From Actinacidiphila oryziradicis (GTDB taxonomy: Bacteria; Actinomycetota; Actinomycetes; Streptomycetales; Streptomycetaceae): 64,000 nucleotides of DNA. The translations under genes were made by a program, and so were the position numbers. The notes under the pieces are model-generated. The model made no database searches, was not told the origin of the DNA, and saw only the letters and a program-made list of their open reading frames with translations. The stretch covers positions 124,001 through 188,000 of the forward strand of contig NZ_SUMC01000007.1 of assembly GCF_005047355.1 (NCBI RefSeq), read 5' to 3'. Each line of letters starts with the position of its first letter. The stretch's first letter is position 1. Positions 28,201 to 36,632 of this stretch are shown piece after piece.

Positions 28201-28449
28201 TTCGAGCTGTCGCGGATCGACCTGGAGCAGCGCCGGGAGGGCGATGTGCTGGGCCAGGCGCAGTCCGGCACGCGCTCGTCGCTGCGGATGCTGGCCGTGA
28301 TCGATGACGAGGACGTGATCACCGCCGCCCGCGAGGAGGCCACCGCGCTGGTCGCCGCCGATCCCGAGCTGACCGGGCACCCGGATCTGCGCAGCGCGCT
28401 TGAGAGCCTGCTCGACGCCGAGCGCGAGGAATATCTCGACAAGGGCTGA
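25219..28449 (+). CDS. recG: ATP-dependent DNA helicase RecG, intein-containing precursor
   Basis: 1076-residue precursor of RecG, which remodels stalled forks and Holliday junctions. The exteins total 737 residues, the normal RecG length: N-terminal wedge/OB domain (residues 1-160), helicase domain with Walker A rebuilt as GEVGSGKT only after removal of residues 307-645, DEQHRFG Walker B (around 751 of the precursor), TATPIPRT motif III and a C-terminal helicase lobe. Without splicing the P-loop Lys-Thr is split and the helicase should be inactive. The frame is open throughout, so this is a genuine intein and not a broken gene. Confidence 0.95.
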   Translation: MSAALDENLRKVVGDRTAKALADHLDLHTVGDLLHHYPRRYAERGELTRLADLPLDEHVTVVAQVAKATKLTARSGGVRVEAVVTDGSGSLTLVFFGRGPANHHINQLIPGRRGMFAGKVGVFNHKLQLAHPEYKLLDAEDGADAVDAFANRLIPLYPACKQVTSWTIAQCVEMALDSLNATSWVGVGEPLPAGLREARGLAPLPEALEKVHRPRTKADLAAARDRLKWDEAYVLQVALARRRAADSALPAVPRVPSPEGLLADFDGRLPFTLTEGQLKVSAEIFGDLATEHPMHRLLQGEVGSGKAQPLDSLVLTPQGFRRMGDIAVGDEVVVPTGELATVDGVFPQGERDVWRIVQSDGTSVECDDDHLWIVATSCAWHRGDAPKVMTTREIRMDTFKANGSPKWYIPPAAPVDLEDGVDLPIEPYLFGLLLGDGSFRHNLRLSSADEEIVESARNVLPPGLDIVPVPGSRCDYTIRMTGPRGGKRTNPVIRALRELDLWGAGSHGKFIPTMYLNATIKDRLALVQGLMDTDGTVDANGMSISFCSASRPLAEDVAWLVRSLGGRARVLPKKAAYNVSVALPGEYVPFKLARKAVRLRDRPKYNTYRRGIRAVEYVGRKPVQCISVAHPSHAYVTDHFTVTHNTMVALRAMLGVVDAGGQAAMLAPTEVLAQQHHRSITEMMGELAQGGMLGGAEHGTKVVLLTGSMGTAARRQALLDMVTGEAGIVVGTHALIEDKVRFHDLGLVVVDEQHRFGVEQRDALRGKGKQPPHLLVMTATPIPRTVAMTVFGDLETSVLDQLPAGRSPIATHVVPAKDKPHFLSRAWERVREEVEGGHQAYVVCPRIGDEEPDPKKKKREEDVADEGDDAERRPPLAVVDIAEQLVKGPLAGLRVEVLHGRMPPEAKDDVMRRFGAGEVDVLVATTVIEVGVNVPNATAMVIMDADRFGVSQLHQLRGRVGRGPAPGLCLLVSEMPEASQARARLASVAATLDGFELSRIDLEQRREGDVLGQAQSGTRSSLRMLAVIDDEDVITAAREEATALVAADPELTGHPDLRSALESLLDAEREEYLDKG
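26137..27153 (+). mobile_element. Class 3-type intein with LAGLIDADG endonuclease inside RecG Walker A
   Basis: 339-residue intein between GSGK and T of the RecG P-loop. It begins with Ala, not Cys or Ser. Block B has GTSVECDDDHLW (His64, Trp66), block F has PVQCISV (Cys319), and block G ends VTHN (Thr337, His338, Asn339) before +1 Thr. Trp, Cys and Thr at these places are the WCT set of class 3 inteins, which use the block F Cys as first nucleophile. A homing-endonuclease domain has both catalytic motifs, LFGLLLGDGS (123-132) and LVQGLMDTDGT (220-230). Codon choice is less GC-biased than in the exteins, pointing to transfer. Confidence 0.92.
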
Positions 28450-28525
28450 CGGAGCGTCATTGTCAGACCCCCCTGGGAGAATAAGAACCAGTCCAAGCCG
28501 AGTTGGACCATTGGGGGCTGAATTC

Positions 28526-29044
28526 ATGTCGTTCCGCCACATCAACGAACTGCCGCTTGGCGAGAAGATCTTCCGGATCGAGCTCGCCAGCGACGACGAC
28601 ACCCATGTGACCCTGTCCCTCTCCGGATGGAGCGAGACCAACCCCGAAACCGTCCTCGCCGAGGGCAGTCTGCGGCTGCCCATGGCCGATGTCCCGTCGC
28701 TGCGGATCGCACTCAACCGCGCGCTGCGCGCCCTCGCCCTCGTCGCCGACGTCGCCGAGCCCATCCCCGACCGTGATGTGCTGCGCGAGCTGTTCCCGGG
28801 CCACGGCGCGCCCTGGGTGCCGCAGCACGAGGAGGAGCTGCTCCGCCGGTTCCATGGCTCCGAGACCATCGCCCGGATAGCCGCCCGCTTCGGCCGTACG
28901 CCGGATTCCGTACGCACCAAGCTCCGTGAGCTCGGCCATGACCCGCGCCGCCCCGAGTACTGCCCGCCCGACGGCTGTCTGTCGTGGTCGCGCTACGTCT
29001 CGCCCGCGTTGGTGGGGGCAGTGGACGAGCCGGGCCAGGACTGA
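28526..29044 (+). CDS. Hypothetical protein with C-terminal HTH-like domain
   Basis: 172-residue protein of unknown function. The N-terminal half is strand-rich (FRIELASDDDTHVTLSLSGW). The C-terminal part (WVPQHEEELLRRF, then IARIAARFGRTPDSVRTKL) matches the general pattern of short DNA-binding helical domains that recognise via IAxxFGRTxxSV. It ends in a Cys-containing tail (EYCPPDGCLSW). ATG 28526 has GGGGG upstream. It stands between recG and rsmD, followed by an unusual G/C-run hairpin. I do not recall this gene here in S. coelicolor, so it may be accessory. Confidence 0.75.
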   Translation: MSFRHINELPLGEKIFRIELASDDDTHVTLSLSGWSETNPETVLAEGSLRLPMADVPSLRIALNRALRALALVADVAEPIPDRDVLRELFPGHGAPWVPQHEEELLRRFHGSETIARIAARFGRTPDSVRTKLRELGHDPRRPEYCPPDGCLSWSRYVSPALVGAVDEPGQD

Positions 29045-29051
29045 CCTACGT

Positions 29052-29096
29052 ATCGTGGGGGGGGGGCGGCGCGGGGGGCCCCCCCACCCCCACGAT
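29052..29096. terminator. G-run/C-run hairpin between hypothetical gene and rsmD
   Basis: ATCGTGGGGG pairs perfectly with CCCCCACGAT, extended by five more G-C pairs after a bulged A. It begins eight bases after the preceding stop and can act as a terminator. The G run could also be prone to slippage or G-quadruplex formation. Confidence 0.7.
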
Positions 29097-29117
29097 GCCG
29101 AGGACGTGACCCTAGAG

Positions 29118-30205
<1,088 letters not shown>

Positions 30206-30214
30206 AGTCTGCTT

Positions 30215-31273
30215 GTGGACGTCCAGAAGAAGCTCGATGAGATCGTCTCCGCCCTACAGGCCGCCCGGTCAATGCCGATGTCGGCCTCCTGTGTGGTCAA
30301 CCGCGCCGAGCTGCTCGCCAAGCTCGACGAGGTGAGAGCCGCGCTCCCTGACTCCCTCTCCCAGGCTCAGGCGCTGCTCGGCGGCCGTGACCAGATGGTC
30401 GAGGAGGCCCGTGCCGAGGCGGACCGCATCATCGAGTCCGCCCACGCCGAGCGTGGCTCGCTGATCTCGGACACCCAGATCGCCCGGCAGTCCCAGGATG
30501 AGGCCGAGCGCATCCTCGGCGAGGCCAGGCGCGAGGCCGAGGAGATCCGGGCCGAGGCCGACGACTACGTCGACTCCAAGCTCGCCAACTTCGAGGTCGT
30601 CCTCACCAAGACCATCGGGTCCGTCGACCGCGGCCGCGAGAAGCTGCTCGGCCACGGTTCCGGTCTCGACGAGCAGGGTTACGAGGACGCCGACGCCCCC
30701 GAGCGTTCCACCGACCCCGAGACCCTGCGCCGCCGCGCCGACTCCTACGTCGACGCCAAGCTCGGCGCCTTCGAGGCCGTCCTCAGCAAGACGCTGGAGG
30801 CTGTCGGCCGCGGCCGTCTCAAGCTCACCGGCCACAGCGCCAGCGACGAGCTGGGCGCGCACATGGCGGCACAGGACGCCGTGGCGCTCTCCGTCCCCGT
30901 GGACCAGACCGACGCCGAGTACCTCGCCGGACTGGCCGCCCCGGCCCAGCCGGTGGACTACCAGTACGACCCCGCCTCCGCCCCGGCCTACGGCTACCAG
31001 CCGGACCCGTACCAGCAGCAGCCCCAGGCCGAGCCCCAGCCCCAGTACAGCGCGGACCCGTACGCGGCCCAGCAGGGCTACTACCAGGAGCAGCCCGCCT
31101 ACGACCCGGGCTACGGCTATCAGCAGCAGCCCGGCTACGATCAGCAGCAGATCCAGCAGCAGCCGCAGCAGCAGGGCTACGCCCAGCAGTCCGGTGCCCT
31201 CGACGAGACCAGCTTCTTCGACACCGGCCTGATCGACCTGGACCGCCTCCGCGAGCTGGAACAAGGCCGGTGA
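30215..31273 (+). CDS. DivIVA-like coiled-coil protein with duplicated module
   Basis: 352-residue cytoplasmic protein. A long charged coiled coil (about 50-110, RAEADRIIESAHAERG) is followed by two copies of a module, DxYVDxKLxxFExVLxKTxxxVxRGRxKLxGH, near residues 116-147 and 176-207. The tail (from about 240) is Gln/Tyr/Pro-rich and probably disordered. Similar Streptomyces proteins are annotated as cell-division initiation or DivIVA-family proteins; the precise role is unknown. GTG start nine bases after coaD. Confidence 0.85.
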   Translation: MDVQKKLDEIVSALQAARSMPMSASCVVNRAELLAKLDEVRAALPDSLSQAQALLGGRDQMVEEARAEADRIIESAHAERGSLISDTQIARQSQDEAERILGEARREAEEIRAEADDYVDSKLANFEVVLTKTIGSVDRGREKLLGHGSGLDEQGYEDADAPERSTDPETLRRRADSYVDAKLGAFEAVLSKTLEAVGRGRLKLTGHSASDELGAHMAAQDAVALSVPVDQTDAEYLAGLAAPAQPVDYQYDPASAPAYGYQPDPYQQQPQAEPQPQYSADPYAAQQGYYQEQPAYDPGYGYQQQPGYDQQQIQQQPQQQGYAQQSGALDETSFFDTGLIDLDRLRELEQGR

Positions 31274-31295
31274 GCGCCTGCCGGGGGCGCACGGT

Positions 31296-31324
31296 TTGGG
31301 CCAGTGGCAGCGGACCGGTATCCT
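31296..31324 (+). promoter_or_regulatory. Candidate promoter of the yceD-rpmF-rnc operon
   Basis: TTGGGC and TATCCT are spaced by 17 bases, shortly after the DivIVA-like gene and about 120 bases before yceD. Confidence 0.45.
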
Positions 31325-31444
31325 GATTCCTCAGCCGTGTGACTTGCCGGCACTTTGGCGTGCCCGCCCCGCAGGGGCGACCGCAGGCCGTACCGATGAA
31401 AGCAGGAAGCCCTGAACACCCGCCTCGACCACCGCGACCCGCTC

Positions 31445-32020
31445 GTGTTCGACACGCATGAGCTGGGTCGTCGTCCTGGTTCGATGCGGAAGGTCTCCCG
31501 CTCTGTGCCGGCGCCCAAGGACCTCGGCATCGAGGTGATCGGCGTCCCCGAGGGCGCCGAGATCCGGCTGGACCTCCGCCTGGAGGCGGTGATGGAGGGG
31601 GTACTCGTCTCGGGTACCGCCCGAGCGCCGCTCACGGGGGAGTGCGTAAGGTGTCTGGAGCCGATCGAGCGCAAGCTCGACACGGACTTCCAGGAGATGT
31701 ACTCCTACCCTGACGCCGACGACCGGACCGGTGGCCACCGAGCCGCCGAAGCCGGTGACGACGCCGAGGAGGAGGACACTCTCCACCTCGAGGGCGACTT
31801 GTTCGACCTCGAACCCGTGCTGCGGGACGCGGTGGTGCTCGCACTGCCGTTGCAGCCGGTGTGCCAGGACGACTGTCCGGGCCTGTGCTCCGAGTGTGGA
31901 GAGCGGCTCGCGGACGACCCGGACCACCACCATGAGGCCACCGACATCCGTTGGGCGGCCCTGCAGGAATTTCAGCAGAGCGGTGCCGGGACCGGCACCA
32001 CCGAGAACCAGGAGAAGTAG
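31445..32020 (+). CDS. YceD/DUF177-family protein
   Basis: 191-residue YceD-family protein, usually encoded just before rpmF and linked to 23S rRNA or ribosome metabolism. Two Cys pairs (CVRC, and CPGLCSEC) could bind zinc. GTG 31445 is the first standard start, but the conserved-looking frame continues upstream ([18 protein letters not shown]) to a CTG at 31412, suggesting a non-standard start or an N-terminal extension. Three bases separate it from rpmF. Confidence 0.9.
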   Translation: MFDTHELGRRPGSMRKVSRSVPAPKDLGIEVIGVPEGAEIRLDLRLEAVMEGVLVSGTARAPLTGECVRCLEPIERKLDTDFQEMYSYPDADDRTGGHRAAEAGDDAEEEDTLHLEGDLFDLEPVLRDAVVLALPLQPVCQDDCPGLCSECGERLADDPDHHHEATDIRWAALQEFQQSGAGTGTTENQEK

Positions 32021-32022
32021 CC

Positions 32023-32196
32023 GTGGCTGTTCCGAAGCGGAAGATGTCGCGCAGCAACACGCGCCACCGCCGGTCGCAGTGGAAGGCTGCGGTCCCCAAC
32101 CTGGTGGCGTGCGAGCGCTGCCACGAGCCGAAGCTGCAGCACATCGCGTGCCCGAGCTGCGGCACGTACAACAAGCGTCAGGTCCTCGAGGTCTGA
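32023..32196 (+). CDS. rpmF: 50S ribosomal protein L32
   Basis: 57-residue L32 ([19 protein letters not shown]). Four Cys in two pairs (CERC, CPSC) indicate the zinc-binding form. GTG 32023, with AGGAGAAG just before it in the end of yceD. Confidence 0.97.
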   Translation: MAVPKRKMSRSNTRHRRSQWKAAVPNLVACERCHEPKLQHIACPSCGTYNKRQVLEV

Positions 32197-32203
32197 TCGG
32201 CGG

Positions 32204-33001
32204 GTGAGAGGCTCCATGTCAGACGTCGACACGTCTGCCGAATCCCCGGATCCAGCCTCATCCTCCACGCTTCTGGAAGGGCGGCTCGGGTATGTACTCG
32301 AGCCCGCCCTTCTGGTGCGTGCGCTGACCCATCGCTCGTACGCGTACGAAAACGGCGGTCTGCCCACCAACGAACGGCTGGAGTTCCTGGGGGACTCCGT
32401 ACTGGGCCTGGTGGTCACGGACACGCTCTACCGCACCCACCCGGATCTTCCGGAGGGCCAGCTCGCCAAGCTGCGGGCCGCGGTGGTCAACTCGCGTGCG
32501 CTGGCCGGGGTGAGCCGTGGTCTCGACCTCGGCAGCTTCATCCGGCTCGGCCGGGGCGAAGAGGGTACCGGCGGCAGGGACAAGGCTTCGATCCTCGCGG
32601 ACACTCTCGAAGCGGTCATCGGTGCGGTCTATCTGGACCAGGGTCTGGACGCCGCGTCCCAGCTGGTGCACCGGCTCTTCGACCCGCTGATCGAGAAGTC
32701 CTCCAATCTCGGTGCGGGCCTGGACTGGAAGACCAGCCTCCAGGAACTGACCGCCAGCGAGGGCCTGGGCGTGCCCGAGTACGTGGTCGCCGAGTCCGGA
32801 CCGGATCACGAGAAGACCTTCACGGCTGCTGCCCGCGTCGGTGGTGTCGAGTACGGCGCCGGCACCGGCCGCAGCAAGAAGGAAGCGGAACAGCAGGCGG
32901 CCGAGGCCGCATGGCGTGCGATCTGCGACAAGCGCGACGGCACCGGCCCCGGCGATGAGCCGCCGTCCGCGAACGGCTCCGCCCCGCCCCCAGCCGCGTA
33001 G
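32204..33001 (+). CDS. rnc: Ribonuclease III
   Basis: 265-residue double-strand RNA endonuclease for rRNA and mRNA processing; in S. coelicolor it is also known as AbsB because mutants lose antibiotic production. [13 protein letters not shown] carries the catalytic Glu and Asp; a dsRNA-binding domain fills the C-terminal third ([16 protein letters not shown]). GTG 32204 or the nearby ATG 32216 could be the start; the latter has AGAGG closer. A 24-bp perfect hairpin follows the stop. Confidence 0.96.
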   Translation: MRGSMSDVDTSAESPDPASSSTLLEGRLGYVLEPALLVRALTHRSYAYENGGLPTNERLEFLGDSVLGLVVTDTLYRTHPDLPEGQLAKLRAAVVNSRALAGVSRGLDLGSFIRLGRGEEGTGGRDKASILADTLEAVIGAVYLDQGLDAASQLVHRLFDPLIEKSSNLGAGLDWKTSLQELTASEGLGVPEYVVAESGPDHEKTFTAAARVGGVEYGAGTGRSKKEAEQQAAEAAWRAICDKRDGTGPGDEPPSANGSAPPPAA

Positions 33002-33003
33002 GC

Positions 33004-33060
33004 CCGACACCTCGTCGCCTACCGCAGGTTCGAAATCTGCGGTAGGCGACGAGGTGTCGG
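33004..33060. terminator. 24-bp perfect hairpin between rnc and mutM
   Basis: Arms 33004-33027 and 33037-33060 are exact inverted copies with the 9-base loop GTTCGAAAT. It begins three bases after the rnc stop and ends 22 bases before mutM. It is long enough to be an RNase III substrate as well as a terminator. Confidence 0.8.
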
Positions 33061-33082
33061 CTTTCCCCGGAGGATCCCCCTC

Positions 33083-33949
33083 ATGCCAGAACTGCCCGAG
33101 GTCGAAGTCGTCCGGCGCGGTCTCGAACGCTGGGTCAGCGGCCGCACCGTCGACAGCGTCGACGTACTGCACCCGCGGGCGGTACGCCGCCACCTCGGCG
33201 GCGCCGCCGACTTCGCCGACCGGCTGAAGGGCCGGACCATCGGCCCGGCCCGCCGTCGCGGCAAGTATCTCTGGCTGCCGCTCGACGCGGCAGGCTCCCT
33301 GCTGGGGCACCTTGGCATGAGCGGTCAGCTGCTCGTCCAGCCGGGCACCGCCCCCGATGAGGCCCACCTGCGGATCCGCGTCCGCTTCGCCGACGACCTC
33401 GGCACCGAGCTGCGCTTTGTGGACCAGCGGACCTTCGGCGGACTGTCGGTTCACGAGTCCGGCCCCGACGGGTTGCCGATACCCCTCGCTCACATCGCAC
33501 TGGACCCCCTCGACCCGGCCTTCGACGAAGCCGGGTTTCATGCTGCCCTGCGCCGCCGCCGTACGACGATCAAGCGCGCCCTGCTCGACCAGTCGCTGAT
33601 CAGCGGGGTGGGCAACATTTACGCGGACGAGGCGCTGTGGCGGACGAAGCTGCACTACGAGCGCCCGACGGCCACCCTGAGCCGGCCCCGTACAGCCGAG
33701 CTGGTGACCCACATCCGCGAGGTGATGGGCGACGCGCTGGCCGCCGGGGGCACCAGCTTCGACAGCCTGTATGTGAACGTCAACGGCGAATCAGGCTACT
33801 TCGACCGCTCGTTGGACGCCTACGGTCGCGCCGACGAGCCGTGCCGGCGTTGCGGCACCCCGATCCGGCGCCGCCCGTGGATGAACCGGTCGAGCTATTT
33901 CTGCCCGCGCTGTCAGCGCCCACCACATGCCCCGGCCGTCTTGCCTTAG
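33083..33949 (+). CDS. mutM: Formamidopyrimidine-DNA glycosylase
   Basis: 288-residue base-excision repair enzyme removing 8-oxoguanine. The N-terminal PELPEVE supplies the catalytic Pro; [12 protein letters not shown] RRRGKYLWL and HLGMSGQLL are in the N domain, [13 protein letters not shown] is in the helix-two-turn-helix, and the zinc finger Cys residues are in [10 protein letters not shown] and FCPRCQ. Its TAG stop coincides with a TTAG that borders a solo repeat end. Confidence 0.97.
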   Translation: MPELPEVEVVRRGLERWVSGRTVDSVDVLHPRAVRRHLGGAADFADRLKGRTIGPARRRGKYLWLPLDAAGSLLGHLGMSGQLLVQPGTAPDEAHLRIRVRFADDLGTELRFVDQRTFGGLSVHESGPDGLPIPLAHIALDPLDPAFDEAGFHAALRRRRTTIKRALLDQSLISGVGNIYADEALWRTKLHYERPTATLSRPRTAELVTHIREVMGDALAAGGTSFDSLYVNVNGESGYFDRSLDAYGRADEPCRRCGTPIRRRPWMNRSSYFCPRCQRPPHAPAVLP

Positions 33950-33963
33950 GGCCTGTCTGGTCG
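33946..33963. repeat. Solo terminal repeat related to the 20036 MITE
   Basis: TTAG followed by GGCCTGTCTGGTCG, one base different from the terminal repeat of the MITE at 20036. It sits exactly between the mutM stop and the HxlR stop. I found no second end, so it looks like a relic or a partial element. Confidence 0.5.
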
Positions 33964-34338
33964 TCAGTGCCGCTGGTCATAGCGCTGTTGCGCGGCCAGC
34001 ACCTCCGGCATACGGCCCTCGACAAACTCGATCAGCGCGAGCAGCCGCTCGGCGGTGTCCCCGCCGAGCGGAGTGAGGCTGTAGTCGACCCGGGGCGGAT
34101 TGGTCGGCTGGGCCTCGCGGTGGACGAGGCCGTCACGCTCCAGGGCGTGCAGCGTCTGGGAGAGCATCTTCTCGCTGACGCCGTCGATGCGACGGCGCAG
34201 TTCGTTGAAGCGCAGCGGCTTCTCACGAAGGGCGCCCAGAGCGAGGCTGCCCCAGCGCCCGGTGACGTGCTCAAGCGTGGAGCGCGACGGGCATGTGCGG
34301 GTGAAGACGTCGAACGCCTCGCGGGGAGAGGTCTCCAT
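33964..34338 (-). CDS. HxlR-family transcriptional regulator
   Basis: 124-residue winged-helix regulator of the HxlR type. FTRTCPSRSTLEHVTGRWGSLAL carries the family Cys and Trp-Gly motif (23-residue region near 9-31), followed by LRFNELRRRIDGVSEKMLSQTL as recognition region and the VDYSLTPLG wing. One Cys could sense redox or electrophiles, as in other family members. ATG 34338 is chosen; a GTG nine codons upstream is possible and neither has a clear ribosome site. Target genes are not evident. Confidence 0.88.
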   Translation of the reverse strand: METSPREAFDVFTRTCPSRSTLEHVTGRWGSLALGALREKPLRFNELRRRIDGVSEKMLSQTLHALERDGLVHREAQPTNPPRVDYSLTPLGGDTAERLLALIEFVEGRMPEVLAAQQRYDQRH

Positions 34339-34421
34339 GCGGTAGAGCGTACCCCGGGACAGCACAAACCATCAGAGTGCGCTGTCCAGAAGTTAGCGCT
34401 CGCGCCATCGTAAGGGCCTTA

Positions 34422-34580
34422 GAGGCCGCGCGAATAGGTGGGGCGGGTGAAGGAGCGGGGCGAGGGGCAAGTCTGGCAAGGCGGAGGAGGGAGGCGACGC
34501 GGAGCGTCGTTGACCGACGACAACGCCGCCAGGCGCCGCCCATCGGCACGCGACGCCGCCCCACCTATTCGCGCGGCCTC
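34422..34580. mobile_element. 159-bp MITE with 25-bp terminal repeats and TTA target duplication
   Basis: The first 25 bases (34422-34446, starting GAGGCCGCGCGAATAGG) are an exact inverted copy of the last 25 (34556-34580). TTA flanks both ends (34419-34421 and 34581-34583). No coding capacity. The element ends four bases from the stop codon of the CAP-domain gene. Confidence 0.85.
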
Positions 34581-34584
34581 TTAC

Positions 34585-35475
34585 TCAGTAGCCGAAGTCC
34601 TGCGTCCACCAGGGGCCGCCGGTCCCGAAGTACGCGCCGACCCCGAGTGTCTTGAAGTCGCAGTTGAGGATGTTGGCACGGTGGCCAGGGCTGTTCATCC
34701 AGGCATCCATGACCGCGGCGGCGTCGGCCTGGCCGCGGGCGATGTTCTCGCCGCCGAGATTGGTTATGCCGGCCAGTTTGGCCCGCTCCCAGGGGTCGTC
34801 GCCGTCCGGGTCGGTGTGGTCGAAGAAGTTCCGTTGGGCCATGTCCTTGGTGAAGTCCTCGGCCAGCTTGGCGAGAGGCTGGTCCATGACCAGCGGCGAG
34901 CAGCCGATCTTGGCGCGCTCCACGTTGACCAGGGTCAGCACCTGGCCCTCGGGCGAGGTGTCGGCCGTGGCGGGCTGCGACGCGCTGGCCGACGGCGTTG
35001 CGGAGGGGGAGGGTGCGGTGGTCGTCGCGGAGGCGCTGCTGCTCGGTGCGGTTGTCGGCGGTGCGGAGGGCGTCGCCGACGCGGGCGCGGGCGCGGGCAC
35101 GGGCGGCCTGGATGCCGGGGGAGTGGTAATCGGGGCACTGGAGGGGGCTTCGCCCTGGCTCGCCGGGGCGGAGGTGCGTTCCTGGGGGCTCAGATCGGAG
35201 CCGCCCGTGGGGCTGGCGCTTGTCGCGTTGCCCGCCTGGGCCTGGCTGATACTGCCGTCGTCCTGGAAGGAGAAGCCGCCCGATCCGTTGGGCGTGGGCA
35301 GCAGTCCGGCGGACACCGCCACCGCGCTCACCGCCACTGCCGCCCCGGTGGCCATTAGCCCGGTCTTGACAGGTTTGCGCCTCTTCCGGCGGCTGACGGT
35401 ACCCGTGGTACCCCGACGGCCTTGCTCAGCCACCATGACCATGGGCTGGGGGGCAGTACGTGAATGGCGACCCAT
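34585..35475 (-). CDS. Secreted CAP-domain protein
   Basis: 296-residue exported protein. A basic N-region (RRKRRKPVKTG) and a hydrophobic stretch (about residues 40-60) form a signal anchor, then a Ser/Pro/Ala/Thr-rich linker to about residue 165, then a CAP (SCP/PR1) domain with ERAKIGCSPLVMD, FFDHTDPDGDDPWER, GENIARGQ and MNSPGHRANIL. Bacterial CAP proteins are often wall-associated; the catalytic role is unproven. AAGGA precedes the ATG, and a hairpin at 35502-35533 lies in the leader. Confidence 0.93.
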   Translation of the reverse strand: MGRHSRTAPQPMVMVAEQGRRGTTGTVSRRKRRKPVKTGLMATGAAVAVSAVAVSAGLLPTPNGSGGFSFQDDGSISQAQAGNATSASPTGGSDLSPQERTSAPASQGEAPSSAPITTPPASRPPVPAPAPASATPSAPPTTAPSSSASATTTAPSPSATPSASASQPATADTSPEGQVLTLVNVERAKIGCSPLVMDQPLAKLAEDFTKDMAQRNFFDHTDPDGDDPWERAKLAGITNLGGENIARGQADAAAVMDAWMNSPGHRANILNCDFKTLGVGAYFGTGGPWWTQDFGY

Positions 35476-35501
35476 CCGGCGCTGTCCTTACGGTCGTCGA
35501 G

Positions 35502-35533
35502 CTCACCCGACCGGATGAGTCCGGACGGGTGAG
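35502..35533. promoter_or_regulatory. Inverted repeat upstream of the CAP-domain gene
   Basis: Arms of 13 bases pair at 12 positions (CTCACCCG / CGGGTGAG at the base) around ATGAGT, 27 bases upstream of the start codon. It may be an operator or an mRNA leader hairpin. Confidence 0.4.
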
Positions 35534-35612
35534 TACTGTCGTGGCGCGACTGTATCGAATGCAAGGGGTGACGTGTGAGGATCAAATGAAAGTAACCCGA
35601 TAGCGTGCAGTT

Positions 35613-35894
35613 ATGAACGATAATGTCCGGCTCACCGCCTGGGTTCGCGGCCGGGTCCAAGGAGTGGGCTTCCGCTGGTGGACCCGTGCCACCGCGCTGG
35701 AGATCGGTGGTCTCGGCGGCTACGCCGGCAATCTGGAGGACGGCCGGGTGCAGATCGTCGCCGAGGGCGACCGCGAGCGCTGCGAGCGACTGCTGGATTG
35801 GCTGCGCACGGGCGACACGCCCGGCCGCGTCGACGGAGTCACCGAAATCTGGGGCGTCTCGCGCGGCGGCTACCGCGGCTTCGAACTCCGGTGA
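35613..35894 (+). CDS. acyP: Acylphosphatase
   Basis: 93-residue enzyme hydrolysing acyl phosphates. The catalytic Arg is in [12 protein letters not shown] and the catalytic Asn in [12 protein letters not shown]. Normal length for the family. It is placed upstream of smc, as I recall in other Streptomyces. Confidence 0.95.
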   Translation: MNDNVRLTAWVRGRVQGVGFRWWTRATALEIGGLGGYAGNLEDGRVQIVAEGDRERCERLLDWLRTGDTPGRVDGVTEIWGVSRGGYRGFELR

Positions 35895-36257
35895 CCCGGC
35901 GCTCCGGGGCATACCCGGGGCAACTGCCGGAAGCTAGGTCTGGACAGGCGGTTGCCAATTCGGGAACGTCGTGCAAGGCTGCCGACATCGAGGATTCAGT
36001 GATCTTTCCGGAGCCTGCCTCGAAGCAGTGAGGGACACCCCGGCGCCGTTCGGCGTCGCGATTTCTTAGGTGGGCCCGGCGGTCGGGCTGTGATCGTGTT
36101 GACCGTAAAACCATTTGGTGAGACGCTGGAAGCCCCGCGCACCGTAGTTGTATGGCGACCAAACGGCAGCTTCGGCGTATAGCGGCGCGGGTGCGAAAAC
36201 CCTCACTCACGACCCATACCGCTCCGGTCGGTCACTCATTGTGGAGGACCATCCATC
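35895..36257. other. Intergenic region upstream of the small coiled-coil gene
   Basis: 363 bases. A TTGACC followed by an A-rich stretch (36099-36125) resembles a promoter start, but a matching -10 box is unclear. GGAGG lies at 36243-36247, the ribosome site of the next gene. No convincing protein or RNA gene was seen. Confidence 0.45.
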
Positions 36258-36461
36258 ATGGCAAAGGCGCTTCTCGGTTACGTCGGCGGCCCCGACCCGC
36301 GACTCCTCTCCGAGATGCGAAGGCTTCAGCAGCGCGTTCAGGACCTGGAATCCGAGCTCGTACGGATCCAGGCCCAGAACGACGCGATGGCTGCGGCGTC
36401 GCACGCAGAGTCGCTGCTCAGCAGCATCGACGTACCTCACGCGGAGCCCGTGCTCGCTTGA
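36258..36461 (+). CDS. Small conserved coiled-coil protein
   Basis: 67-residue protein. After a short conserved start (MAKALLGYVGGPDPRLL), residues 18-45 form a heptad-like coiled coil (EMRRLQQRVQDLESELVRI). GGAGG 11 bases upstream supports the ATG. Similar small proteins occur next to smc in Streptomyces; function unknown, perhaps dimerisation-mediated. Confidence 0.85.
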   Translation: MAKALLGYVGGPDPRLLSEMRRLQQRVQDLESELVRIQAQNDAMAAASHAESLLSSIDVPHAEPVLA

Positions 36462-36632
36462 TCCGGCGTCATTGCCGGCCAAGAGGGAACGACACCGTTT
36501 GAGATTTTTTCAAGGGACGCTCCGGCGTCCCTTCGTCGTATGCCTACCGTGGTTCGAACCCCACCTCTTTCCGTCTGATGTGCCCTCCCTCCTCCCCGGC
36601 GAAACCGGGAGCGGAGGGTAAAGTCCTTCGGC

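Noticed and set aside
25219..28449. recG considered as a broken or fused gene
   Set aside because: The extra segment has all intein blocks, the frame is open and the P-loop is restored exactly by its removal.
35476..35612. c-di-AMP (ydaO) riboswitch upstream of the CAP-domain gene
   Set aside because: There is a simple inverted repeat, but none of the conserved ydaO core could be found.
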